Positions 1 through 12,100 are shown, counted from the first letter of the stretch. The stretch is 28,479 nt of DNA from Branchiostoma floridae (GCF_000003815.2 NC_049981.1:19128496-19156974); one strand, 5' to 3'. Numbers and translations are program-made. Notes: generated by a model not told the origin, from the sequence alone.

Positions 1-3000
1 CTTTTTAAGGATCATAAAATGGGAGATGAGTTTCTAAATATATATACTTCAATTCGTCCTTGATGTTCCTGCCGTCAGCAAGAAAGTTTAATTATAACAT
101 ACATAATATCTGCCATATTGATCAAAACCTTCTTCATATTTTGAGAAACAGTACATTGGAAAACTAAGCCAGACTAGACTTGTGTTATATATGTGTACAG
201 TATTACATGTATATAAGATGTTTTATCATTCTGTTTTCCTGTGTTTTCTTTAGTGCGTCAAAAGTAATGATATTTGATGACACCTAGGCAACACATAAAT
301 GGGTTAATTTCTGCTCTATATCTGCTAAAAATTTCCTGCTATACTGATTTTGAGCAGTGATAAAATCACTGATATGAACAGGAAAATTATGATTCAAAGC
401 TTTATAAACCACCTGTGATGTTTTCGTAATCAATGTGGTAATCGTCTGGTCTTGCTGTAATTTTAGACATCAAGCAATCATTACTACCAACCAAATCAAT
501 TTCTTGGGTCTTTGATTTTCTTAAAAAGAAAATCATTTCCTTAGGCATTCTCTCATACTTCCACTGTTCTGTGTAGAAACTTCGAATGGTAAAATCTTTA
601 CAGTTAACAAGTGAAGATATTTCAATAAAACTTAAAACAACAGTTTCTTCAGATGCTGGTACTAAAATAGAAGCATTTTGGGGTTAAAAAACAAGAATTA
701 GTGTGGCCTTGTATATGCTAGTTTGGGTTAGAAATACTAAAGGAAGCTAATCTACTGCTTGCTTTGTAAATGTGCATGCTGTGCATATAATATTGCAAAG
801 ATGAAACATGGAATAATGGAGATTAATTCTCAAGACAAATTATATCTATCAAGCTCACTATGTAGACCTTTTTGTGTTGCTCTTCTCAAAGATTAAATTG
901 AGTGCTTTCTTATATCAAGTTATGCATCGTAATGATCAATATACAGAACAGCTGGCCACATTAGAACATATGGTGCAAAATTAACACAAAAGTAACACAA
1001 AATACATGTCATCAAAAACGTCTAGAACACATGACTATATTCAGGGCTGAAACCAAAATCTTAATAATCTCAATATCTATATTCTCAAAAGGAAACTTAC
1101 AAAGTTTAAGGTATTCTGACAGGTATAGATTTTACAACATATTGTCACAACACTTCCTTGTCAACTGCAACTCATAAAAAACTGATAATGCAGTTTGTTG
1201 GCTCTTGAACTGTTTCAACCGAAATGCATTGTGGCATATTGGGCCACAGTATATAGTATTTACATCAGAGTAGACTCTATGTTATATTGATGTTATAAAA
1301 TCTCTGCACCTTACTGGCAGCAGAGTAATTGAAGTCACTACAAGAAGGCCTGGAGGCCTGAAGTGGCTAAATGCACACATTTATCACTATTTCTGTTCAT
1401 CTGTTGCTGCCATGTAACGTTACATGTACATGTACATGGTGTGCACTGGAACAGCTGCTTTGCTTTGCGTCCTTCCTAGAACGTAGCACCAACTTGGTCT
1501 ACCTGACGTCCTGTTCAAATTTATCCAATAACCTCAATTAATAACCTAATCTTGACTTTTACAATGATTTGCAGCACCTTTAGGATCTTGAAGCCATTCT
1601 TTAAATTTAGTGCTATTTTATCTAATTTAGAACATTTGTATGCATAGTTCTCATGTTCCTTCAAGACCAACGAGTGCCTATACTACAAAGTTCTTTCAAT
1701 GTTTGCATTGAAGAGTACAGTAAAACGAAAAAATGAGAACATTCTTAAAGTGTATTCAAGTTTTAAATTGATTTTAGTTGAGCACCTCTCATCTAGCACA
1801 TACTTGAAAGGGTACTTCAACCTTTCATTCTAAAGTTTCCACTTAAACAGTCCCTTTTAGCTTCACTGACCTTTCACATACAGTTGTTAAACAGCTTGTT
1901 ACTCAAGTTTCTGTCATACATACGATACATTTATAGGATATCTCATATCATTGGATCCAAAGTTGTGCCATTTTAGATGTAAAGTATAGTCATATTTCAA
2001 ATTTTAATTACACCGGATTAGAATTTGAACCATTCATTTTCTGTTCATTCTGAATCATGATGAAATACGGTGTAACGTTATACCTAAGGCCATATTGATT
2101 CAATTATTTGGATGACGTGCGCATCAATTTTGATCTGTTTCTCCCGAAAAAAGATATCAGCTAGATGTATACTGTTAGTCATACAAAGTGGCTACAAAAT
2201 TAGCAAATATATGCTGTCAAAAAAAAGAAGTCAATTCCAAATCCATGCTCAAAGAAGCAGATGTGAAAAAAACAAGAATCTACAGTTCATATTTTGTGTG
2301 TTAAGTCATATGACTATATACATTTCATAATGAAGGCAGCATTTTTTGCCAGACTTTATTTTTCTTCCCACACTTGCATCACTTTTGAGAATATGTCATC
2401 CAACAATGTGGCCTGATGAATAGATAAAACAAGTTTGATCATATTTCAAGGCACTTTGTTACAATTAGCATGATAACATTGTAACCATTGGTATGATTTG
2501 ATACATCGTTAAAAAAGTAAGATACATTGGTGACATTTTAAACGGACCAACATCTCTCTCAGGAATAGGTTTCAAAAGTAAGCTTGGTCCTACTGAAGTG
2601 AAAGTAAGTTTAACTTTTCAAAAATCGAAAGCAATTCAGTCAGCCAATCAATCTATACTATATAAGTTTTTGAAATTCCAAAGGAATTAAGTCATAACCA
2701 CCAAATAGTTTTGTAGAACATTACAGACATAGAACTAACTCAAGCTGGAGCTGTGTTTCCAATGAATGATGGGTACTTTATCTAATACATTTATTGGTAC
2801 TGTGAAATTACAGAGAACCAAAGCTCCGTTAAATTGGATGTCTGATGTTTCTGGGAATTAATAATCTAATCCATTGTTTGTTTACATACATTCTCTTCCC
2901 ATGTGTATATGTATGCCTTGCAACATGGCACACTGTGGGGACAAGTGATATAAATGTGTGCTTTACAGAATTGTTTTTACTACATATGGGCCTCTTGGGG

Positions 3001-3460
3001 AAAGCTTTTAAGGCAACTTACCTCATTAGGATGGATTTGCATCCAAAGCAGACAAGCCAAAATGATGAATATTGTGCATTTCTTTCTATAATAGCATGTC
3101 TGAGTTCCCATACATTAGATTTCCCTTCTTCTCTCACTAATTAGATGTTATCTTGGTATTTTCAGACAGGGATTTGACTACTGGTCTATTAACATGTGGG
3201 AAAACGACAGCTCAAGAAAGACAAAATGAATTTGAACTGCCTCTAAAGTTCATCAGAATAAGATCTGTTAAATAAAACAATCTTGGAGTTTTCTGCATGA
3301 GTCTTCCATGCTCCGTTCCATCTTTTATGGTCCGCTGCATTCTATCTATAATCTCCACCCATCATCCCCTGGAGTATCTACTTCCCACTGTCAGAATAAA
3401 TTGCACATTTCCACACAAAATGATGGAGTTCAAAATAATCATCACCTACTCCTTTTGTTC
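1..3460. other. AT-rich DNA with no gene called
   Basis: No open frame here has coding-like composition. The frames of up to 99 codons (for example 2845-3144, plus) show no domain and no plausible splice structure. A consensus-like minus-strand donor (GAG|GTAAGTTG) occurs near 3020, with an open stretch of about 40 codons to its right, but its only acceptor candidate is weak. A palindromic TGTAACGTTACA followed by alternating TGTACATG lies near 1415-1440. Confidence 0.6.
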
Positions 3461-3464
3461 CGAA

Positions 3465-3499
3465 GATCTTTTGAGAGATCTTTTGAGAGCCTTTTGAGA
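3465..3499 (+). repeat. Short tandem repeat, GATCTTTTGAGA unit
   Basis: Two exact 12-bp copies of GATCTTTTGAGA (3465-3476 and 3477-3488) are followed by an 11-bp variant GCCTTTTGAGA (3489-3499). Confidence 0.85.
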
Positions 3500-3944
3500 G
3501 CCTGTTAAACTTTCTCATCTGCTCTTGTCCTGAACGCCTACTTTTCATGTCAGAGTGGTATTTTACGAACATCCATGTACAGTCTAAGACACATTTGAAT
3601 TATACGAGGAAGTAAAGTTTATTGGGAAATGTAAAACCATGGCATATTTTAAATTTTTACTATATTGAGAGTATGCATTGTGAGTCAGACTGTGCCACCT
3701 TTACTGAGATGGATGGACTGGGGTACTACATGCTATTGCTATGGTTCACTGAATATAATCTTTTGATGGTTTCATGCCAAGCTTTTCAAAGTCTACCAGA
3801 CAGTCAAATCCATCTGACATGAATTATACAGATAACAGCTGGCAGGCTCATTATGGTTCTTTTACCAATACTCATCAAATGATATCTTGAAATTTAAAAT
3901 GGTCCATTTGGTTGTTCACATTTTTGAGTAAAACTTTTCAACAA
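3500..3944. other. Non-coding stretch, nothing recognised
   Basis: Ordinary AT-rich sequence between the 12-bp repeat and the 43-bp minisatellite. The 66-codon frame at 3622-3822 shows no family features. Confidence 0.5.
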
Positions 3945-4700
3945 CACATATTTGAATGGTGTTCAGCACCAGGGACAGACATGTTAACCTGTATGTGAAT
4001 GGGGTTCTGCACCAATGATAGGTGTGTTTACCTGTGTGTGGATATTGTTCAGCACCAAGAATACATGCTTTTAGCTGTGTGTGGATAGTGTTCAGCACAA
4101 AGGACAGGCATTTTAACATGTGTGTAGATGGTGTTCAGCACCAAGGAGAGGTGTGTTTACCTATGTGTGGATGATGTTCAGTACCAGGGATAGGCATGTT
4201 TACCTTTGTGCAGACAGTGTTCAGCACTAGACAGGTATGTTAACGTGTGTGGATGATGTTCAGCACCACCAGATAGGTGTGTTTACCATGATGGGTGTGG
4301 GAATGGTGTTCAGCACCAATGTTAACGTGTGTGAATGGTATTCAGCTTCAAGGACAGGTATGTTCCGCTGTGTGTGGATGTTGTTTAGCACTAAAGACAA
4401 GTATGTTTACTTGTGTGTGGATGATGTTTGGCACCAGGGACATATCCATCAAACCATCACCACACCTATTTGAAATAATAACTGTGTTTATCTGTGTGTG
4501 GATGATGTTCATCACCAGGGACAGGCATATTTACCTGTGTGTGGATGGTGTTCAGTATCAAGGATAGGTATGCTACCTTGTGTGTAGACGGTGTTCAGCA
4601 CCAAATACAAGTATGTTTACTTGTATGTTGATGATGTTCGGCACCAGGGGCATATCCATCAAACCATCACCAAACCTTTTTTGAAATAATAACTGCTTTT
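3945..4700 (+). repeat. 43-bp minisatellite array with 210-bp higher-order repeat
   Basis: Units begin with GTTCAGCACC and contain a GTTTACCTGTGTGTGGATG-type half. Unit starts are 3961, 4004, 4047, 4090, 4133, 4176, 4219, 4258, 4308, 4340, 4383, 4426, 4507, 4550, 4593 and 4636. The first six units are exactly 43 bp; later ones vary (39, 50, 32, 43, 43, 81, 43, 43, 43). The 81-bp unit and the last unit both carry the same extra segment (CATATCCATCAAACC... to GAAATAATAACTG), 210 bp apart, so a 4-unit block was duplicated. Since 43 is not a multiple of 3, the reading frame rotates each unit, and the open frames here are not a repeat protein. Confidence 0.93.
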
Positions 4701-5700
4701 CTTTCAGCTGTCATGGTTAATGACCTACATGTGAAGACTAATTTTATGTGCTACTTAGTTACAATTCAACCACTTTGTATAAATGTTACAAATTTACATC
4801 CTAGCATAAAACATTTTGATCTATCTCTGTTATTTTTATTACTTTTAATAGGGCTTATTGTTACTCATGTTTTGGTAGCATTTGAGTGTATGTTAGTATG
4901 TGATAAAATAAAAGGCATAACTAAAGAAGCTATAGATGGATTGTCATGAAATTTGGCATGTGGTTAGGTCTTGTCCTATGAAATAAATGATTAGATTTTG
5001 GCGGTCCCTGGTAGTTTTCTTTAGTACTGCAGCAGAACTTCATGTTTTGATATCTCGCCTTCAGGTTTGTTCACATTTACAGGAGACATCTGTGATTCAA
5101 AATTAAATGACTTAGTTAGACATGTTACAACACTGTCAATAATTCCTCTCCCTGTGGCAGAACTAGCATACCAAGATATTTGCTTGGCTTTTCCAGTCGC
5201 CAAGGTTAATGACCTCTATCTGAAATCAAATATAGTGTGCTGCTCACTTATGATTTAGGCATCAACCATATATCAGAAATATGTACAATGTTACTGATGG
5301 AGATGAAGAATTTTTAAATGTCTGTGTACCATATTTCATACATTATTGTCTGTTCTTAAATTCAAGTCATACTTTTTGTTTGTACACAAAAAGGCATTTG
5401 GAATCTTTAAGTATTTGACCAAGAAAGACCTTGACATATTTACAATTTCATTGATGTAAATCCTGACACTTTGGTATCTGCTCACTCTATTTTCTATATG
5501 ACAGTTTGCTCTGAAATACACATTACATTTTGCTTGTATTCACAAGGCATCTGCAATTTTGAATATTTGACCTAGTAAGACATGTAACAGCTCTGTCAAT
5601 AATTCCTTACCCTGTGGCAGAACTAGCATACTCAGGAGACATTTGCCTGGCATGATGAGAACTCAAACTACCTTGCACTATGCACCCTAGAAATGTTGGC
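4700..5700. repeat. Mosaic of diverged local duplications
   Basis: GGTTAATGACCTACAT... near 4713-4790 is repeated in diverged form at about 5200-5270 (GGTTAATGACCTCTAT...). A second module, with a GACTTAGTTAGACATG core and then CTGTCAATAATTCCT and CCTGTGGCAGAACTAGCAT, occurs at about 5108-5190 and again at about 5567-5640. A third, poorer copy of its left part is near 5390-5440. The pattern suggests an old repeat duplicated in tandem and then decayed. The 60-80 codon frames across it have no protein features. Confidence 0.65.
4925..5060 (-). repeat. Reversed fragment of the repeat family seen at 22530-22690
   Basis: Read on the minus strand, this contains GAGATATCAAAACATGAAG, then TTCTGCTGCAGTAC, and further on a CCAAATTTCATGACAATCC segment. 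The 21426-22765 element has the same order (GAGATATCAAAAATTGAGG, TTCTGCTGCAGTACC, CCAAATATCATCGGGATCC). Diverged, but collinear over more than 100 bp. Confidence 0.6.
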
Positions 5701-6900
5701 GCTTAAGTGCCATATCTAACAATAGACCATGGGTTGTAGAAATCCCAGTCTGACCACAAAGAAACACCACTGTCTTGTGCTCTGATGTTCTAAGGCTAAG
5801 TCAAGTTCACCTCTAGGAGTCAGTTTTGAAACAAATCCAAATGCATGAGTGTTCAGGGAGCAGAGATAATAGTGGCAATACTTACAGTCACTTTTAGTAA
5901 TCATAAGCATGAAAGTATGTTCTGATGTGTTCACAGAAAATGGTGAGGAAATATTACGAAAATACAATATCTTGAATTTAACTGATTGTTTTATGTGTCC
6001 ATTTATGTAGATGATACGAAAAAAACTCTTGTTTTGTTACCTCAGCATTTAGTTCAAGTTCAAATAGACAAGTCCATTGCCCATCAAGATTTTTAGATAC
6101 CAAATCAGATTTTCTGGCTCTTCTGTCATTCCTACAAATGTAATGTAGTGATACTTGGCAGTTGACATTTGGAAACAGATCAGATTTGTTCCACATCCCC
6201 CAGACATCATCATAACAAGATTTGGACTGGATTTTATGGCATTCTAACGCATGATTACATTCACACTCACAGCAAGGGTGAAAATGCAGCATTTGCCAAA
6301 CAGATACATTAATTTTTTTTGTATATCTGAGTTATTGAGGGGACACCTATGCTATTTTTATGTGATTTCTGCAAACGTGAACTACAAATGTTATACAATG
6401 TATTGCAAAATTCAACATTCTTAGTCCCTGCCATTTTGAATGAAGCATCATGGGAAAGAGAACTTGAGGTTAACATATACGTCTGAGACATAGAGGTCAA
6501 ATTCATTGCTACAATTTCATGAAATTCTGTATAGTCAACACAGGGTGATACTACTATCACCACAATATAGATTAATAGAACTGTGCCTGTAATGTGCTGA
6601 TGTCATGGTTGACTGCAAAGGATCACTCTGTTTTTATTAACTTAAATGCAGTCATTGAGGAACAAGCATGGGCAGAATTAACGAGAAGATCATAGAGACA
6701 GACACCGCATTCTGATGTGAAGCTCCGTCCTGCCACTAATCTGCAATTCCATTTTCCTTGATTGCCCAAATCGAGGGAAATCTGTTTTAGAGACCCGTTT
6801 TGTCTCGGGAGAATAAATGTAGTCGCTAAACAAAACATGTCATTATACCCTCTAGCCTTCTGAATCACTCCCATCTCCGATCATACCTATCACTTTCAAG
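5700..6900. other. Non-coding stretch, no gene called
   Basis: Several minus-strand open frames of 83-104 codons lie end to end here (for example 5978-6292 and 6623-6874). They differ in frame, have no domain signature, no credible acceptor/donor pairs and no codon bias that I can see. I treat them as chance openings, but this is the part of the window where a missed short exon downstream of 7704 would be most expected. Confidence 0.45.
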
Positions 6901-7700
6901 GTCCTGTCTCTCCCTGATGGAAAGTCAGACAATATTTTTAATGTGGCGAGAAGCCATGATGTTGGGATATCTTTCTTCTTATGGTTGCCATGGAGACATG
7001 GCGTAGGGACGGCAGCCAGGAGTAACGACCTCGCTGTTCACACTTTTAATATTCATAGCATCAAATAAAGAGCAGATGGCTTCAAAAAATCAGTAAATGG
7101 TGCCAATTAGAACCAAGAAAACAATGTACCGAACAAGATTTATGATCACATTAGGAAGATTAACAATAAACTCACATAACAGTAGAAGTTGACAGGCAGT
7201 TATACTGCATTAGGCAAGAAAATCATCTATGTTCAACGTCAATATTGCCAAGCTATTTCCACAATAAAGCCCCAAGGCAACATTATGTCTAGCCGTCTTC
7301 ATGTTTTGGCAATTCCAGATTCAATTCCGGTGGATTGTTTCTAGAGAACTTATTCAATCAATCTGGCCTGAGTTCATCACAATGGCTGGAAAACATGTGT
7401 AATGAGATGGCAGGCAGCATGGTGCCTGAGATAGGCATTTACATATGGATCAGCTCTCACCTACCGCGTTAAGGTGAGGGGATGGACTGTTGACATCTGC
7501 TTTATATCATGTGGAGCTTAGCCTTATGTGATGTATAAGATAAAGTAACAGCTGACAAGGAACACCCTGGGTGCCTGTGCTACCTGTAGTGCAGTACCGA
7601 TGAGGCCCCCTTTGTTGTGGTAGACGTGGGGAGCCCCGCCATCATGTGGCATTATTCACAACATTCAACTAAACCTTGGAATTATACAGAAACCCACACC
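6900..7700. promoter_or_regulatory. Candidate conserved non-coding block left of the 7.7-kb exon
   Basis: Unlike most of the window, this stretch is free of recognisable repeats. It carries dense transcription-factor-like words: GTTGCCATGGAGAC (6984-6997, RFX X-box type), TTTTAATATTCATAG, AACAATG, TTAACAATAAAC and TCAATCAATCTGG. It lies in the intron immediately downstream of the exon. Regulatory function is inference from composition only. Confidence 0.25.
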
Positions 7701-7703
7701 TAC

Positions 7704-7865
7704 CTGTTCTTCCTCAGCGGTGGGCACCTGCTTATCATCTGGGGGAGGCTGCAAGGATTCCGTACTCGATGTCGGCGATTTTTTCTCCTTGTCTCTGCCT
7801 TTCTTCCTCAGCCTGAAGCAGTTACACCGTCGGAACATGCTGCCGTATGTTGTGATCACTTGGTA
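7704..7865 (-). CDS. Coding exon with Cys/basic cluster, internal exon 2 or alternative first exon
   Basis: Reading leftwards, the segment is open from a possible acceptor (GTGCTCAG|TAC; AG at 7867-7866) to CAG followed by donor GTAGGT (GT at 7703-7702). As an internal exon it is 162 nt, 54 codons, phase 0 at both ends, and joins in frame to the exon at 28123-28088. As a first exon it would start at the ATG at 7838-7836 and give 45 codons. Residues from that Met read MFRRCNCFRLRKKGR, with two Cys inside a strongly basic stretch, then Lys/Glu-rich residues, a Ser/Thr run, PPPDDK and an acidic end PTAEEEQ. Cys beside basic residues near an N terminus is typical of S-acylated, membrane-attached proteins, but that is inference. 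A TGA lies 14 codons upstream of the Met, so an upstream coding junction must use the single phase-0 CAG in between. No domain is recognisable. The following exon is not identified. Confidence 0.66.
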
Positions 7866-7869
7866 CTGA

Positions 7870-9100
7870 GCACCATGTCAAAACAACGTGACTCCACACA
7901 CGCCACACGTCTCCAGCTAGTTAGCCTATTGGGCACAGGCCATGCAGCTCAGCCAGCCGCCTATCGCGTTCTCCATGCCTGATCGTAAGGATTTAATTTT
8001 TATGGCAATCACATATACATCTCTGGAGGGCCCAGCCACTCGTTCATAACACCCCGATGTGTGGGAAGCTATTTATGGACTCTCCCCTCTATTCCGCCAG
8101 GTTCAATGCGCTCGCCGGCCGTGCTTGTTTTCATCCAATGCAAAATCTACAAATAGGACCCAAGTAACTATTACTGAGGGGCGGTTGGGTACAAATAAAG
8201 GCATGGGGGTGGGTCTCATGCTGCTGCAATCATTTTGCATTTAGGTGCTGGCCACTTCAGCAAATAAAGAGGCAATCACAAATCCCTGTCAACCAATACA
8301 AATGCAGCTTTCAGCTTTAAATGATTCAATCCAAGTAAATCTCAGCAACTGAAGCTCTTCAAAAGACTTCACCAAATGTATTTACAACTGTTAGAATACT
8401 GAATTTAAACAATACTGGACAAAAATACAGAAAATAAGAGTTTTAACATCAGAAAAAAAAGCAGGCAAACTAAATATCAGTACCCAAATATCCAGGACCA
8501 AATGTAGATTTCCGCATAATTTTTCTTCACATAAGGCATGGGGAAACCCAGACGTATCGACAAATCTACTATCAATTGCACATCAGGACCGGGGAACCAA
8601 TTGGTGGAGGTCAGCAAACTCCTCCATGATTACAGTGCTCTTAACAGGCATTCAATACTTCAATCAAAGGAACACGTACGCTTCTGTCTCACTTTGCTGC
8701 CTGGCAAATGTCTTTCAATGTAAATGTGAGGGTCCTTCAGGCATATGCATATGTAAAAAGAGGGCATCTCTCCAGCATTAATTTTTTCTCCCACTCATTA
8801 TTTGGGAGCCCATTTCATTGATGAATGTTGCAATTTGTTAAAAATGTCATTTCAAGCTTATAAAAAAATATTTTCATTAATTCCGTGTCACAAAGTGCAG
8901 ATTTTTGGGAAGGCCAGCATAAATTCGAGCAAACTTGGATGTACGGGTTGTTGAGACTGTCCTCCTTCAGGCAAATGGAATAAAGAATTGACCTTCAGGC
9001 ATATGGAAAACAGGACCTCCAACACGTGCTACGCAGACAGAAAAACTAATCGGCCTTGCTCTGCAGATTACTTTTGTACCACATACATGTAATATGCATG
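7870..9100. promoter_or_regulatory. Candidate conserved non-coding block right of the 7.7-kb exon
   Basis: This is a repeat-poor stretch upstream of the exon in transcriptional sense. It includes CpG-containing DNA at 7870-8000 and AT-rich homeodomain-like words (ATGATTCAATCC, CATTTCATTGATGAATG, TTCATTAATTCC). The 14-mer CCTTCAGGCATATG occurs exactly at 8734-8747 and 8992-9005, with a one-mismatch copy at 8964-8977. No coding frame is convincing. It could hold a promoter and enhancers for an alternative transcript. Confidence 0.28.
7991..8003 (-). promoter_or_regulatory. TATA-like ATAAAAATTAAAT upstream of the 7.7-kb exon
   Basis: The minus strand reads ATAAAAATTAAAT here, about 155 bp upstream of the ATG at 7838. 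The DNA between is richer in G+C and CpG than its surroundings. That arrangement would suit a TATA-type promoter if the 7.7-kb exon is an alternative first exon. A transcript starting about 30 bp further on would contain a 16-codon upstream frame (7976-7926, MENAIGGWLSCMACAQ). In an AT-rich window such a match can arise by chance. Confidence 0.22.
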
Positions 9101-12100
9101 TTTGGATGGCAACCTGAATTTCAGAACTTTTCGTTAAGTTTTAGATGATAACGAACAGGATATGGTTGAAGAATGATGGTAGCAATTACGAGACAATATT
9201 TTCTGTCATATTTACCACAGCAACTTTTTAGTATAAATCCTTGAGACAACCTTCGTTGTAAAACTCCTAAAAGTCTGCAATTCCATTTGAAGAAGGGTGT
9301 ACTGTAAGCCAGCATTGTGCTGAAATGGTTAAGCAACAAGTTGAAAAAAGGCCTGTCTCTTTTAAGTTGGTACACATACACGTACATGGTCTCTATGTCT
9401 ATATCACAATCAAGTAGCACAACAGTTACTGTTTAGAGCTCATCTACACTCGTATGTTTATTTAAGTCCATATTAGTTGCATATTGACATTTATTTGGTT
9501 TTTGGCCCTCCAAACTTAGGTTAAGTTTCTAAGGAGAAAGTTGTCTTTACTTTGGATCGTGCATTGTGCATTCCGGTTATCTAACAAACAAACTTCTTCA
9601 GTCTCAAACTTTACCTATTGTTGCTACACCATTCAAACAGACTTCAATGTAAGTTACATGATTGTACACACACGTGTTTCAGTAGTTATTGTATATGGAT
9701 TGTGTATGTCATTATTTGGTAATGTTGACAATGACAGATTTTCTCCATTGTGGACCCTAGAATTATCTCTGTTCCACACCTGATAGTGTAAGACATGTCA
9801 GTACTATAACACTTCCCTTTCCTATTAAAAACATTATATTTACCATGCATGAGTGACTCCATATCCTAGACATATTGATTTACTCAGCCAGCACAACTAT
9901 ACTTATCAAAAGTCTGTCTGAATACTTAAGCTCCTAAAATAAAACAAAAATAAAAAAGTATTCAACGTCCAATATGTAACACGTATACATGGTATAGGAT
10001 GAGGACAAATTGATGTTGGTCCTAAACTGCCATCTATAAACATAAAGGATGTAATATTCCAAGTATCATATTTCTAATAACAGCATACGGCCTATTGCAG
10101 TACATTTGGACTGAGCACCATTGCGCATATTCCCACAGATGAATTTCGAGCCCTGGTGTAGAGTGAGCTATGGCAATATGGCATGCCTGTCCATGCTTGA
10201 TGTGTTGCTATGTTCAGTCTCATCCATAATTTATTAAGACATTTCCCATTCCATATCACTACTGTCAATATCAATAATACTTCTTAAAAATAGATTCAAT
10301 ACATGCAAACTGTAATTTGATACTTATTATCCTGTCTTACAAATTATAACATACATATGACATATGGTCCAAATTGTATGACAGCAAAACTTGTCTATTT
10401 ACATTTTTGTACATCACCACCGAACACATACTATTGGACATAGAGTAACCAAAATTCATCTTTGCAAAGAATGTTAAGATATTCCTTTAATATTGGTGCA
10501 TGGATACTGTCAACTTTCATCAAGTAATGAGAGAGTTAGCATCTTCCTTGGATGTTTTGCATAAATCCATTCACAAAACTACTATATTCTAACCAGTTCC
10601 TCCATTGAGATGCTACCGAATGGCAAGTTCATTTTATTCTGCGGACGTGGGGTAGTCTACATCCGTTATTTTAAAAACAGTGACTGTTAACAGACAATCA
10701 TCCACAATTTTTCAAGAACGGATATAGGTTACTCCGCAGATAAAGGTGAGCTAGCCTTAAATCTACTATATGTAACAGACAGGCAAATCACACCACAGTA
10801 TCCTAAAATGGATACAGGTTTGACAGGGTCAATCCATCCCTCCAACACCCACAAAGCCATGAAATTAGAACAGAGAGCCGATTGCCAATCAATAGTTTAG
10901 TTCCCAACATCCTTTACGATCAAGGGGAGGGAAGGCAGCGATCAGCGCTTCCTGTGAAGACACATAATGTGGACTACGTGAAAGATTCCACCTGGAAAAT
11001 GACTTGGCACTGTCTGCAACTAACAAGTGCCAAGGGTAATTGATGCACATGCCACTTCAGTGAACTTGAATGCATATTGTACTTCTCTAATGAACATCAT
11101 ACATGGCATGGCTAAGAATGATAAATATTCAATTTGTAGTCCTCTATTTCTCATCTTTTTCTCATACAAGGATATGGAATAAACATACTTCTTTGACTAT
11201 GTAGATGCTTCCAAAAGATGGCGGATTATATCACCAAATTTTCTATGCATTAATCTAATGAAAAGAAATATGTCTGAAAAGTTCAGGCTGATATTCCAAA
11301 CTATCTTACCTGGTAGCAGATTAACATACATATCAAGCAAATATGATACTTTTAAAGAAACAAAGGATGCCACTGGATCGACTCTGTATATTTCTTTGGG
11401 TACACGGATAGGGAAATTGCCTAACTAGACAGTCAGACAGACCTTACTGGGACAGCCTGTGCCTAACTGAAGCAGCTTATGCCTAACTGGTCTAATGTGT
11501 TACCATCCAAGTGACTGACTTAGGAAGGACAGGAGCTGAATTTCCTGGTTTACATTGATAATTTCCTAAGAAACAACATACCTGACAAGTTGCATATATT
11601 CCAAATATTCAAGACAACTTGTCTGCTGCAGAAAGACATGGGATGGGATGGGATAGCAAGACAACAGTTTGACCACTAGCATTTTGATAATCCATCCTCT
11701 TTGAGTTTACTTGCAAGTTGAAAAGCTAATTTACCTTGCATGACTAGAGACATAGGAAACATACATGCGAGTCAGCGATTGACAATACTATAACAAGAAA
11801 CGAATTCAGATACCAGTGTTGGCTGTATTTAAACAAGTTGAGTTTGGCTTCCTTACAGCAACAGCAGTAGCAGTAATCAATTTTTATCTATCTTGCTGTC
11901 TGTTTTTGAATATTGAAATAGCAATATACATTGGAGCATTGGTAAAGCAAGAATAATGGTGGAACCTCTTTAGTAACCCCAAGGATGTCGAGAGCTAGGA
12001 AATGTACATGTCCATCTTATTCCCTTCAGGAACAGTTGCCATACACCAATACAGTATCATTGATGAAAACTTGAAACAAGTCTAAGTCTAACCACAAGAG

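Noticed and set aside
3021-3150. Minus-strand GAG|GTAAGTTG donor with about 40 open codons
   Set aside because: The only acceptor candidate (CTAATTAG) has a poor pyrimidine tract, and its phase does not fit the phase-0 donors of the supported exons.
4237-4567. Repetitive Cys/Trp/Val-rich open frames in the minisatellite
   Set aside because: The 43-bp period shifts the frame at every unit, so this is not a repeat protein.
7617-7982. 121-codon plus-strand frame over the 7.7-kb exon
   Set aside because: It lies antisense to the supported exon and its CpG-rich flank. It has no domain, and its openness follows from the composition of the minus-strand exon.
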